This document shows, one piece after another, positions 52,700 to 62,842 of a DNA stretch of 64,000 nt (position 1 is its first letter; each line of letters starts with the position of its first letter). Origin of the DNA: Streptomyces sp. AC1-42W (GTDB lineage: Bacteria; Actinomycetota; Actinomycetes; Streptomycetales; Streptomycetaceae); contig NZ_QKWY01000002.1 in assembly GCF_003248355.1 (NCBI RefSeq), forward strand, positions 1,116,001 through 1,180,000. The letters run 5' to 3'. A model generated the notes under the pieces. The model did no database searches. It had not been told where the DNA came from and was given only the letters and a program-made list of their open reading frames with translations. Made by a program: the position numbers and the translations under genes.

Positions 52700-53998
52700 T
52701 CAGTTCTGTACGGACGCCACGGGGGAGAGCCGCAGCCGTTCGGCACGGGCGGCGCGCGTCCCGTACAGCGTGATGGTGACGACGCCGAGTACGGCGAACA
52801 GCCCCAGCGCCACCGTGCCCGCCCAGCCGCCGGCGTGGAAGGCGACCGCGCCCAGCGTGCCGCCCGCGCTGGAGCCCAGGTAGTACGCCGACTGGTACAG
52901 GGCCGACGCCTGCGCACGCCCCGTGGTCGCCGTACGGCTGACCGCCGAGGAGGCGACCGCGTGCCCCGCGAAGAACCCGGCCGTGATCAGCACCAGGCCG
53001 AGCAGGACGGCGGCCAACCGGTCCGCCAGCGAGAGCAGCAGACCCGCCGCCGTGGTCGACACGGCCAGGTACAGCGCGCCCCGGCGCCCGAGCCGCGCCA
53101 CCAGCCGACCGGCCGCCGCGGAGGAGACCGTACCCACGAGGTAGACCAGGAAGATCGACCCGACGATGCCCTGCGGCAGGTTGAACGGCGCCTCCACGAG
53201 CCGGTAGCCGATGACCGTGTACACCGCGCCGAACACCGTCATGAACAGCGCGCCGATCGCGTACAGCCTGCGCAGCAGCGGGTCGGCGAGGTGCGAACCC
53301 ACCGTCCTGGCCAGGGCCTTCGGGTTCAGCGTGCCCGGAGTGAAGTGCCGGGCGGGCGGGATCATGAAGTGGAAGACGACCGCGCACACCACGGCCAGCA
53401 GCCCGACCGCGCCGAGCGCCGCCCGCCAGCCCCACAACTGCGCGACCCAGCCGGTGAGGATGCGGCCGGTCATCCCGCCGATGCTGTTGCCGGCCACGAA
53501 CAGTCCGATCGCGGCGACGAGCGCCTTGGGCCGCACCTCTTCCGCCAGATACGCCATCGCCGACGCGGGCAGCCCGGCGAGCGCGGCACCCTGTACGGCG
53601 CGCAGCGCGATCAGCCAGCCGAGCGAGGGCGCGAACGGCACGAACAGCCCGACCGTCACCGCGATCACCAGCGAGGCGGTCATCATCTGCCGCCGCCCGA
53701 ACCGCTCCGACAACGCGCTCAGCGGCAGCACGCACAGCGCCAGCGCGCCGGTCGCCGCGGAGACCGTCCAGCTCGCCTGCCCGGCCGTGGCGCCGAAGGA
53801 CGCGGACACGGCGGGCAGCAGCGCCTGCGTGGAGTAGAGGAGTGCGAACGTCGCGACACCGGCGGCGAAGAGGGCGAAGCTCATCCGGCGGTAGCCGGGG
53901 CGGCCGGGTTCGAGCCGGTCGGTGGTGTCGGTGACGGGGGACGGCTGGGTCGAGGCGGCCACGGTGAGGGTGACCGCCCCGGTACTGGCAGGAGGCAT
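52700..53998 (-). CDS. MFS transporter
   Basis: 432 aa, twelve membrane helices. FALLYSTQALLPAVSASFGA opens helix 1-2, and PLSALSERFGRRQMMTASLV is the A-motif loop. AVGLLAVVCAVVFHFMIPPA and the second-half LVARLGRRGALYLAVSTTAA follow the family pattern. It may export a drug or metabolite (DHA1-type). The ATG at 53998 starts MPPASTGAVTL; the frame runs further upstream into the divergent promoter. The divergent LysR regulator 63 bp away is its likely controller. Confidence 0.9.
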   Translation of the reverse strand: MPPASTGAVTLTVAASTQPSPVTDTTDRLEPGRPGYRRMSFALFAAGVATFALLYSTQALLPAVSASFGATAGQASWTVSAATGALALCVLPLSALSERFGRRQMMTASLVIAVTVGLFVPFAPSLGWLIALRAVQGAALAGLPASAMAYLAEEVRPKALVAAIGLFVAGNSIGGMTGRILTGWVAQLWGWRAALGAVGLLAVVCAVVFHFMIPPARHFTPGTLNPKALARTVGSHLADPLLRRLYAIGALFMTVFGAVYTVIGYRLVEAPFNLPQGIVGSIFLVYLVGTVSSAAAGRLVARLGRRGALYLAVSTTAAGLLLSLADRLAAVLLGLVLITAGFFAGHAVASSAVSRTATTGRAQASALYQSAYYLGSSAGGTLGAVAFHAGGWAGTVALGLFAVLGVVTITLYGTRAARAERLRLSPVASVQN

Positions 53999-54061
53999 GC
54001 GACGAACGTAGGTCGGCCCCCCTTCATGCGTCCAATGCACAAACGGCGAATAATCAATCCC

Positions 54062-55015
54062 ATGGCGCATCAGCACAGCTCACAGCCTCGGCTGTCACCG
54101 AGCAGTTACGAAGAAGACATCCGCGCGGTCCTCGCGCCGCGCCTCGCGTACTTCGCGGCGGTCGCCCGCCACGAGCACGTCACGCGCGCCGCGCAGGAAC
54201 TGGGCGTCCCGCAGTCCACGCTGTCGCGCGCCATGGTCCGGCTGGAGGACGACCTGGGCGTCGCCCTGTTCGCCCGCAAGGGCCGCACCGTCTCCCTCAC
54301 CCCGGCCGGCCGCACCTTCCTCGGCTCCGCCGAACGCGCCCTCGCCGAGGTGGAGAAGGCCGCCGAATCGGTACGCGCCGACGCGGACCCGGCCGCCGGC
54401 AAGGTGGCCTTCGGCTTCCTCCACACGATGGGCTCCGAAACCGTTCCGGCCCTGATCCGTGCCTTCCGGGCCGATCATCCCCGGGTCCGCTTCCAGCTCG
54501 TCCAGAACTACGGCGAGGCCATGATCGAACGCCTCCGCGCCGGCGGCCTCGACCTCTGCCTCACCTCCCCGGTCCCGGACGCCCCCGACCTCGTCACCCG
54601 CCGCCTGGACGAACAGCGCCTGCGCCTGGTCGTCCCCGAGGACCACCGCCTCGCCACCCGCCGCCGCATCCGCCTCGCCGAAGCGTCCGACGAAACCTTC
54701 GTCACCCTCGAACCCGGCTACGGCCTCCGCCGCATCACGGACGACCTCTGCGCCGAAGCCGGCTTCACCCCACGCGTCGCCTTCGAGGGCGAGGAGGCGG
54801 AAACCCTGCGCGGCCTGGTCGCGGCGGGCCTCGGCGTGGCCCTCCTGCCCCCACCCGCGGTGGCCCGCCCCGGCGTGGTCGAACTGACGGTGACGGCCCC
54901 GAGGGCAGCCCGCGAGATCGGCGTGGCCTGGCTGGACGGCCACCCGGACACACCCCCGGTGGCGGCATTCAAACGGTTCCTCCTGAGCCGCCGGGGAAAC
55001 CTGCTGCCGGACTGA
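54062..55015 (+). CDS. LysR family transcriptional regulator
   Basis: 317 aa. The N-terminal winged HTH (residues ~25-85) shows LAYFAAVARHEHVTRAAQEL and VPQSTLSRAMVRLEDDLGV with FARKGRTVSLTPAGRTFLG. The effector domain (~110-310) contains SPVPDAPDLVTRRL and FVTLEPGYGLRRI. It diverges from the MFS gene, the usual target arrangement. A 20-residue tail before the HTH may start at a later codon. The stop is only 2 bp from a decayed CRISPR repeat starting at 55018. Confidence 0.92.
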   Translation: MAHQHSSQPRLSPSSYEEDIRAVLAPRLAYFAAVARHEHVTRAAQELGVPQSTLSRAMVRLEDDLGVALFARKGRTVSLTPAGRTFLGSAERALAEVEKAAESVRADADPAAGKVAFGFLHTMGSETVPALIRAFRADHPRVRFQLVQNYGEAMIERLRAGGLDLCLTSPVPDAPDLVTRRLDEQRLRLVVPEDHRLATRRRIRLAEASDETFVTLEPGYGLRRITDDLCAEAGFTPRVAFEGEEAETLRGLVAAGLGVALLPPPAVARPGVVELTVTAPRAAREIGVAWLDGHPDTPPVAAFKRFLLSRRGNLLPD

Positions 55016-55017
55016 GG

Positions 55018-55167
55018 GGCGATGCCCTGCGGACGTGCCGGAATGCAGAGCGGCCCCAGCATTACCGTGATGATGCCGGGGCCATCCCCGCGGGTGCGGG
55101 GAGCAACTGAACCGCAGCTGATCCGCGACGGAATCGCCGGGGCCATCCCCGCTGTCGCGAGGAGTCT
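55018..55167 (-). CRISPR. isolated, decayed type I-E CRISPR fragment (2-3 repeats)
   Basis: Repeat-like units start at 55018 (weak), 55079 (25 of 28 bases match the main-array repeat) and 55140 (19 of 28). Unit starts are exactly 61 nt apart, the period of the main array 4.3 kb away, and the orientation is the same. The intervening 33-nt stretch (55107-55139) is a spacer-like sequence. No cas gene adjoins it. An IS element begins 165 nt further on. Assignment of the two right-hand repeats is firm; the first is tentative. Confidence 0.75.
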
Positions 55168-55331
55168 TGGGACCTACCTGTTCGATCCGAGTATGCCTCG
55201 CGTGAAGGCTCGGACGAGGCGGCCTCCTCGACCGCTTGCCTGCGTTCCGCAGCTAATCGGGGATCCTGGACACGGATGACGGCGTTGTCGCAGGTCACTG
55301 GGTTCCGGCCTGGTGGAACAACCGGAATCTC

Positions 55332-57253
<1,922 letters not shown>

Positions 57254-58260
57254 AGCGCCACCTCAGCTGCGGAACTCAGGGCTTGGCGAGGAGAGGATGC
57301 CCAGCAGCACGCAGGTGCCGAGTAATTGTGCTACTTCACTGACGGGCACACCCGCCAGTGTCAGGACCGTGCCGGGTACGGCGAGGAGTCCTACCGTCGC
57401 GGCCCGGGACAGAAGGAGGTAGGAGTGCACGAAGTGCTCTTCGCCTTCCGCCCGTTGAGTGGGGACTACCTGACTGACGTTCACTGGACTCTGCCTATCT
57501 GCTTTGAGGGGCGCATGACGCGCATCGGTATGAGCCGAGGATAGACCCCTGGCTAAGGACAGCTACGGAATCGCCGTTGCCTTCATTTCTCTTGACTCGA
57601 TCGTGCACAAAAGTTGGCAGGAAGCCGCTGCCGACGACTTGCCATGTCGACTCGTCCAGCACCCGCTCGGTGTCGGACGCTCCCACGCACAGGCAACCTC
57701 GGGTTGGGAGTATGACCGTAGGGGCGAACGAGGGGAAAACGAGCCTTCATTTGGGTGAGTTGATCGGTGCGCTGCCCGCCAGGGCTGATGAGCGGGTGAT
57801 CCGCCAGTACCGCAGCCGGCTCGGAGGTCGGTCGTACGGCCAGTCCATCTGAAGCGCCGCGATCATCTCTTCGGCACCACCCCGGGCGCCGATCTTGTCG
57901 AGCCCGAATCTCTCGATTCCACGTACCACGGTCCGTTCGCGCCTCGATCGAGCGGCGTCTTCGTACGGTGGTGCCTCGATCCATGCAGGTCTGGAGAGGC
58001 CGTTCCATGTGATCGAGAATGCCTTCCACCGACTCGACCCGAAGGCCAACGGCGCGGGGCGTTGATTCCGGGAGCGGCATACGTGCGACCGTAGTACCAG
58101 GGCAACCCGAACATGCGTCTGGAGAGCTTACGTATGCGGGAGGGGCGGTTGCCGCTCCTCGGGTGTACTTGCGCTGGGCTGGATTCAGCTCACATTGACC
58201 AGTTCTGGGTGCTGACCGCAGAGCTCGGCAGCGGTGGCATGTCGGGATGGATGCAACGAC

Positions 58261-58284
58261 GGCCCCCGCCAAGTGGCGAGGGCC
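58261..58284 (-). terminator. terminator hairpin of the XRE-DUF397 unit
   Basis: 58261-58271 pairs with 58274-58284, 10 of 11 pairs, with a very short loop. It lies 15 nt past the DUF397 stop. Confidence 0.6.
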
Positions 58285-58299
58285 GGTTGTCCGGGGGGA

Positions 58300-58509
58300 T
58301 CACCCGTGGTTCTTGGCGAACTCCACGAGGCCGGTGAACCCGGCGGAAGAGAGGCTCAGGCGCGGGCCGTTCGGGTTCTTGCTGTCGCGGACCAGGAACT
58401 CGCCCGTCGCGTACGCGTGGTCGGGCGCCCACTCGATGCACTGGCCCTCGCCGGCGCTGTAGGTGCTCTTGGCCCAGCGCACGGACTGAGGGGCGGGTGT
58501 GCTGCTCAT
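58300..58509 (-). CDS. DUF397 domain protein
   Basis: 69 aa. The DUF397 pattern is clear: VRWAKSTYSAGEGQCIEWAP, the middle VRDSKNPNGPRLSLSSAGF and the closing GLVEFAKN. Such small proteins lie next to XRE regulators in hundreds of copies in Streptomyces and are thought to act with them, in some cases in a toxin/antitoxin-like or developmental relationship. The start ATGA overlaps the XRE stop. It is followed by a terminator hairpin. Confidence 0.92.
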   Translation of the reverse strand: MSSTPAPQSVRWAKSTYSAGEGQCIEWAPDHAYATGEFLVRDSKNPNGPRLSLSSAGFTGLVEFAKNHG

Positions 58510-59336
58510 TTGGCGTGATCCTCCATGATCTTGCGAATCAGGGCCAGCGACTCGTCCTCGGACAGTGCCGCCATACGGAGCCGGTCCAAGGCGTCAATGG
58601 CTGTCGTCACCACGCTAGACGTGTCGTCGACCTGCCCGCCATGGGTGGGGCTCTCTGAGTAGACGGCGTGTGGTGCGCCGTTCAACGAGAGCAGCGTAAA
58701 CGGCAAGTGGCTGGGAGCGGCACCGGCTTTGTACGGGAGCACTTGAACTGTGACGTGGGGTGATGCCATTTGTACGGCCAGGTGTTCAAGCTGCGCGATC
58801 ATGACCGATGGGCTACCAATGCACGCTCGTAGGACGGCCTCGTGGATCACGACCCACAGAACCGGTGGGTTGGGACGCTCTATGACGGCCTGTCGCCTCA
58901 TGCGCAGTTCCACCCGCTCCTTGATCTGCTCCTCCGTCTCGCGTGGGAAGGCGGCGCGGATGACGGCGGCGGCGTACTCCGGAGTCTGCAACAAGCCCAT
59001 GAGGAACGTGCACGAGTAGTCCGTGATCCCGCTCGCGGACTCCTCAAGGGCGATGTACGGGATGAACCACTCGGGGTGCCCCCGCTTGCTCAGCCTGGTG
59101 CGGAGGCGCAGATACGTGCCCGGCGTTCCCGCCACGCGGTCCATGGCCACCGCGAATGCCTCCGACGCGAGCGCGACGCCGTTCTCGACCTTGCTGACCT
59201 GGGCCTGCTGGTAGTGGAGCTGGTCCGCGAACTCCGTCTGGGACAGCGCCAGCGCCTCCCGCACCGCCCGGACTTCCTCACCGAAGTAGGCCGCGCCGTT
59301 CGAGGGCTCCCGATCCTGCTCCGCCTGTTCGCTCAT
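58506..59336 (-). CDS. XRE family regulator with C-terminal DUF5753-like domain
   Basis: 276 aa. The HTH (residues ~20-75) has VRAVREALALSQTEFADQLH and QQAQVSKVENGVALASEAF. The rest matches the DUF5753 domain that always partners DUF397 genes: SGITDYSCTFLMGLLQTPEY, LRMRRQAVIERPNPPVLWVV and VQVLPYKAGAAPSHLPFTLL. ATG 59336 has GGGGAG 8 nt upstream. The upstream sequence (59346-59476) is one of two copies of a ~131-bp direct repeat. Regulatory targets are unknown. Confidence 0.93.
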   Translation of the reverse strand: MSEQAEQDREPSNGAAYFGEEVRAVREALALSQTEFADQLHYQQAQVSKVENGVALASEAFAVAMDRVAGTPGTYLRLRTRLSKRGHPEWFIPYIALEESASGITDYSCTFLMGLLQTPEYAAAVIRAAFPRETEEQIKERVELRMRRQAVIERPNPPVLWVVIHEAVLRACIGSPSVMIAQLEHLAVQMASPHVTVQVLPYKAGAAPSHLPFTLLSLNGAPHAVYSESPTHGGQVDDTSSVVTTAIDALDRLRMAALSEDESLALIRKIMEDHAK

Positions 59337-59345
59337 CTGTTCAAC

Positions 59346-59476
59346 TCCCCGCGTCGGCTTCTGTGTTGGAGTGCCCACAGGCGTGTCGAGCGTACGCGCA
59401 CAAACGCCGCTGCGTGAGTGATTCATTACACAGAGCACATGATTCGCGGAGGCCCCGGTGATGAGCGTGGCAGCCC
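59346..59476. repeat. direct repeat copy 1 (XRE promoter region) at the trailer end of the CRISPR array
   Basis: About 131 bp matching 62023-62154 at roughly 92% identity with one 1-nt indel. It includes the XRE ribosome-site region (CTCCCCGCG on the plus strand) and, on the other side, GGAGG followed by GTGATGA, the translation start of what would be a divergent gene. In this copy the would-be gene is replaced by decayed CRISPR repeats from 59481. Confidence 0.88.
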
Positions 59477-59480
59477 CAAG

Positions 59481-61521
59481 GGGTTGTCCCTGCGAGTGTG
59501 GGGAGCAGAGCTGGGACACGCACCTTGACGCGCTCGTGTGGGGAGCAGCCCCACGCATGCCGGGAGCAGAACGTGTTCGGCCCGCTGCCCAAGACGTTCA
59601 TGAGGACATCCCCCGAGCGGGGGGAGCAGCCGGCGGTGCGCAGGGTGTCGTCCGGCCGGTCGGGACCATCCCCGCGCGTGCGGGGAGCAGGTGGGGAGGG
59701 TCGAGCTCGGGCTCGGATGGTCGGGACCATCCCCGCGCGTGCGGGGAGCAGTACTCCGCGAGCACGCGGACCTTCGCCAGGCAGGGACCATCCCCGCGCG
59801 TGCGGGGAGCAGCAGCACTGCGACCGTTCCGTGGACGCCGGCCGGGGACCATCCCCGCGCGTGCGGGGAGCAGGAAATCGTGAAGACCTCGGACGCCTCC
59901 GACGGGGGACCATCCCCGCGCGTGCGGGGAGCAGGCCGCCGACCAGATCGCCTTGCGCCCCGACGAGGGACCATCCCCGCGCGTGCGGGGAGCAGGCATC
60001 TCGGGGTCACGCGGCGTCCCTCCTCTGCGGACCATCCCCGCGCGTGCGGGGAGCAGTCTCGGCACGCGGGAGTAGGCCATGGGATTCCGGGACCATCCCC
60101 GCGCGTGCGGGGAGCAGTTGGCCCCAGGGATCGTCATGGGCATCGGCGGCGGACCATCCCCGCGCGTGCGGGGAGCAGCGATTCCGCCCGTGCGCCGACT
60201 GCCACACCCCGGGACCATCCCCGCGCGTGCGGGGAGCAGGAATTCCCTGTCCGGAAAACTGGACACGCTCTGGGACCATCCCCGCGCGTGCGGGGAGCAG
60301 ACGGAGTACAAGGAAGCTCTCGCGGACAAGGCGGGACCATCCCCGCGCGTGCGGGGAGCAGGGGCGGTCGCACTCCTGGCAGCGGGGGCCGGAGGGACCA
60401 TCCCCGCGCGTGCGGGGAGCAGGAAGTTCCGGCGCGGGCCGACTCGGGCGGTGACGGACCATCCCCGCGCGTGCGGGGAGCAGTCTGCTGCCACGCCGGC
60501 CCGGAGCCTTTTGCCGGGACCATCCCCGCGCGTGCGGGGAGCAGTGGACGCAGTTTTGGAACGTGTCGAGTTGGCGAGGACCATCCCCGCGCGTGCGGGG
60601 AGCAGATGATCTGCGCCCAGGACCAGTCGCGGGTGTAGGGACCATCCCCGCGCGTGCGGGGAGCAGCTTGGCGTGGTCGACGCTGCGCGGGTCCAGCCGG
60701 GACCATCCCCGCGCGTGCGGGGAGCAGGACGACCTCGCCGCCGACGTGGTCGCCGCCCGGGGACCATCCCCGCGCGTGCGGGGAGCAGGAGTCCGGCCTT
60801 CTCGCCTGCGCACCGGCCACGGGACCATCCCCGCGCGTGCGGGGAGCAGGGCACGAACGCCGGGCTGATCGAGTCGAGCGTGGGACCATCCCCGCGCGTG
60901 CGGGGAGCAGCCCGTGCGGACCATGAGCATCTTGATCGTCTCGGGACCATCCCCGCGCGTGCGGGGAGCAGCGGCCTGCACAACCAGTTCGCGTCCTGGG
61001 CCGAGGGACCATCCCCGCGCGTGCGGGGAGCAGAAGAGCGCGTACTACGCCAAGGCGCGGTGGCTGGGACCATCCCCGCGCGTGCGGGGAGCAGGCATGC
61101 CGCCGGACGTCGTCGACCGGCAGCTCGGGACCATCCCCGCGCGTGCGGGGAGCAGGCGGCCCGTGGTGCGGACGACGACATCAGGACGGGACCATCCCCG
61201 CGCGTGCGGGGAGCAGTTGGGGTCCTTCTTGTATTCCCACGACCGCGCGGGACCATCCCCGCGCGTGCGGGGAGCAGTTGGGGTCCTTCTTGTATTCCCA
61301 CGACCGCGCGGGACCATCCCCGCGCGTGCGGGGAGCAGTCGTCGAACGTCTGCTCGTCCTCGGCCGTCAAGGGACCATCCCCGCGCGTGCGGGGAGCAGG
61401 CGGCCCGTGGTGCGGACGACGACATCAGGACGGGACCATCCCCGCGCGTGCGGGGAGCAGAGTTCCTTGGCGAGGATGCGACCCTCGGTCAAGGGACCAT
61501 CCCCGCGCGTGCGGGGAGCAG
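59481..61521 (-). CRISPR. type I-E CRISPR array, 31 conserved plus 3 decayed repeats
   Basis: 29-nt repeat, plus-strand form GGGACCATCCCC...GGGGAGCAG, regularly every 61 nt from 59662 to 61521 (31 copies, 30 spacers, nearly all 32 nt; one of 33 at 60972-61004). Only the first base varies (G, C or A). Three decayed repeats precede it at 59481, 59542 and 59601. On the minus strand the repeat is 5 nt + stem CCCCGC, loop ACGC, GCGGGG + 8 nt (ATGGTCCC), the same plan as the E. coli I-E repeat. The crRNA strand is therefore the minus strand, with the leader on the right and the decayed trailer end on the left. Two spacers are duplicated. Confidence 0.97.
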
Positions 61522-61744
61522 ACTCCGTGACCTGCGACTTTATCCGGTGGGGAGGCGGTTTTTGACCACTTTCATTGAACCCGACATAACGGACCTTGCC
61601 TGGTTGCTGGTTGGAGTCGTGCGCAAGGTGGCGGGGTGCTCTGGCGGTTGGCTACCCCTCGTGAGGTCCACTTGCTCCAGCATCCGTCAAATTGGCTCAA
61701 CTTTCATCCTGTGAGCGTCTCTTCCCCTTCTGTATCAATGGCCC
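61522..61744 (-). promoter_or_regulatory. CRISPR leader region
   Basis: 223 bp between the first (leader-end) repeat and the cas3 fragment. It is less GC-rich than its surroundings, with TTTTTGACCACTTTCATTG close to the array. It contains no gene. Leader function is inferred from repeat orientation and the intact repeats beside it. It must also hold any promoter left for the divergent cas3 fragment. Confidence 0.65.
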
Positions 61745-62022
61745 ATGACCACCGCAAGCCGTCCCACCTCCCGCCCCGGTCTCCACGTCACGCTCTCCGC
61801 CCCCACCCGCACCGTGTGGGCCAAGCATGACCGGGACTCGGCGGGGTGGCGGCACATGGAGGACAGCGCGGCCGTCGCCGGCCTGTTGTGGGACTCGTGG
61901 TTGCCGGCCGGCGTGCGGCGGGTCATCAGCGCCTCGCTCCCCGGAGGGGAGGACGACGGGCGGCGGCTTGCCGTTTGGTTGGCAGGGGCGCACGACATCG
62001 GGAAGGCAACGCCCGCCTTCCC
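61745..62022 (+). pseudogene. cas3 fragment, N-terminal part of the HD nuclease domain
   Basis: The first 93 codons look like Streptomyces type I-E Cas3: RTVWAKHDRDSAGWRHMEDS, AAVAGLLWDSWLP, SLPGGEDDGRRLAVW and LAGAHDIGKATPAF, containing the HD-domain His-Asp pair. Homology stops at KATPAF, exactly where copy 2 of the direct repeat begins. The frame then continues 24 codons into repeat sequence and ends. Cas3 is normally over 900 aa, with a helicase part that is missing here. ATG 61745 has no clear ribosome site. It cannot supply interference function. Confidence 0.85.
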
Positions 62023-62154
62023 CTCCCCGCGTCGGCTTTTGTGTTGGAGTGCCCACAGGCGTGTCGAGCGTACGCGTACAAACGCCGCTGCGTGAGTGGT
62101 TCATTACACAGAGCGCATGACTCGCGGAGGTGCCTGGTGATGATCGTGGCGGCC
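62023..62154. repeat. direct repeat copy 2, joined to the broken cas3 gene
   Basis: Second copy of the segment at 59346-59476, in the same orientation. The left boundary coincides with the loss of cas3 similarity. It contains the ribosome-site region of an XRE-type gene but the gene itself is absent, replaced by cas3. On the right it enters a GGAGG...GTGATGATCGTGGC start-like sequence whose reading frame does not continue as a recognisable gene. Confidence 0.88.
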
Positions 62155-62174
62155 TCTGCGGGCTCGGCCGGGCG

Positions 62175-62405
62175 TCATCGGCGTGGACGTCGCCGACCTG
62201 GTGCGGGAGTAAGACCCTGGCCACCGTCGAGCGCCGCAGGCATTGAAGGCGGGCGGCGATCAACGGGATTCGATGTCCTGCTGGGGCGAATCGGGTCGGT
62301 CGGGGCGGGGTTTCGTACGACCCGCACTTCGTGCACCTCGCAGTACGCTTCGCCGTCGTGCTCGAACGAGACGAGGTGATCGTTTCCGATGGGGCAGAAG
62401 ATCAT
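62175..62405 (-). CDS. hypothetical small protein, third of a coupled trio
   Basis: 76 aa, beginning MIFCPIGNDHLVSFEHDGEA and ending in a basic Pro/Arg-rich tail (LTPAPGRRRPRR). ATG 62405 overlaps the preceding stop (ATGA). A Cys and His in FCPIGND and YCEVHEV could bind a metal. The C-terminal half may simply reflect junction sequence, since the frame runs to within 20 bp of the direct repeat. Possibly truncated or extended by the rearrangement. Confidence 0.5.
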   Translation of the reverse strand: MIFCPIGNDHLVSFEHDGEAYCEVHEVRVVRNPAPTDPIRPSRTSNPVDRRPPSMPAALDGGQGLTPAPGRRRPRR

Positions 62406-62554
62406 CGGCGCGCCGCCCGCCAGGCGCGTCCGAGCCTTGTGGAGGACGTACAGGCCACGCCGGCCCGACAGGTGGGGCAGGCAACGGTGTGGCCGAGCCA
62501 GGTGCGGTACGCCGCATCGCCGACCGTCTTCCTGGGTCTCGTCTGTGCCGTCAT
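62402..62554 (-). CDS. hypothetical 50-residue protein with CxxC, second of the trio
   Basis: 50 aa: MTAQTRPRKTVGDAAYRTWL, then HTVACPTCRAGVACTSS and a basic end. CPTC and a further Cys resemble half a zinc ribbon. AAAGGAT precedes ATG 62554, and both ends overlap neighbours by ATGA. Such tiny zinc-ribbon-like proteins near XRE regulators are common in Streptomyces; no function is known. Confidence 0.6.
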   Translation of the reverse strand: MTAQTRPRKTVGDAAYRTWLGHTVACPTCRAGVACTSSTRLGRAWRAARR

Positions 62555-62748
62555 GCTCGATCCTTTCGGCAGCTGGGGCAGCAGCGGGGGAACCAGTGCA
62601 CGGAGGAACCGGGGACGATCTGGCGAGGCCCGAGATCGTGGGCGGCCGTGATGGTCAGCGAGGCGGCGCACCAGACACAGGCCGCTCCGCGCTGCTGCGC
62701 GTCCGACAACGAGACGGGATTCGGGAGAAGTAACTCAGTAGTGGTCAT
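62551..62748 (-). CDS. hypothetical small protein with two CxxC pairs, first of the trio
   Basis: 65 aa. MTTTELLLPNPVSLSDAQQ is followed by ACVWCAASLTITAAHDLG and HWFPRCCPSCRKDRA. The CVWC and CPSC pairs could form a zinc ribbon. It lies 94 nt downstream of the XRE-type regulator gene on the same strand and starts the run of three overlapping small genes. This context suggests a regulator-linked operon of unknown purpose. Confidence 0.65.
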   Translation of the reverse strand: MTTTELLLPNPVSLSDAQQRGAACVWCAASLTITAAHDLGPRQIVPGSSVHWFPRCCPSCRKDRA

Positions 62749-62842
62749 GGGCCGTCCCGGCTGTCGGTAGTCAGTGATCTGACGGTACGAACAGCCGAGA
62801 CGCAGCAGGGGCACAGTCTGTGCCCCCTCGCTCACACAGCGA

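Noticed and set aside
55022..55279. An 85-codon plus frame after the LysR gene
   Set aside because: It is translated CRISPR relic (the GPSPRVRGA unit) with random flanks.
59598..61370. Very long open frames through 59.5-61.7 kb on both strands, encoding proteins with repeating ARAGMVP / GPSPRVRGA / TIPARAGS units
   Set aside because: They are translations of CRISPR repeats. The repeat has no stop codon in most frames, so spacers are read through. They have no start signals, and the period equals the 61-nt array unit.
62171..62212. A short in-frame tail reading VIGVDVADLVRE and stop, considered as the end of a deleted cas or ATPase gene
   Set aside because: Only about 12 residues, and an in-frame stop lies close upstream; too short to assign.
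62140..62379. Plus-strand frame of about 80 codons starting at the ATG after GGAGG in direct repeat copy 2
   Set aside because: It quickly becomes Arg/Gly/Ser-rich and is antisense to the coupled small gene 62175-62405. It may be a scar of the lost divergent gene but cannot be supported as a gene.
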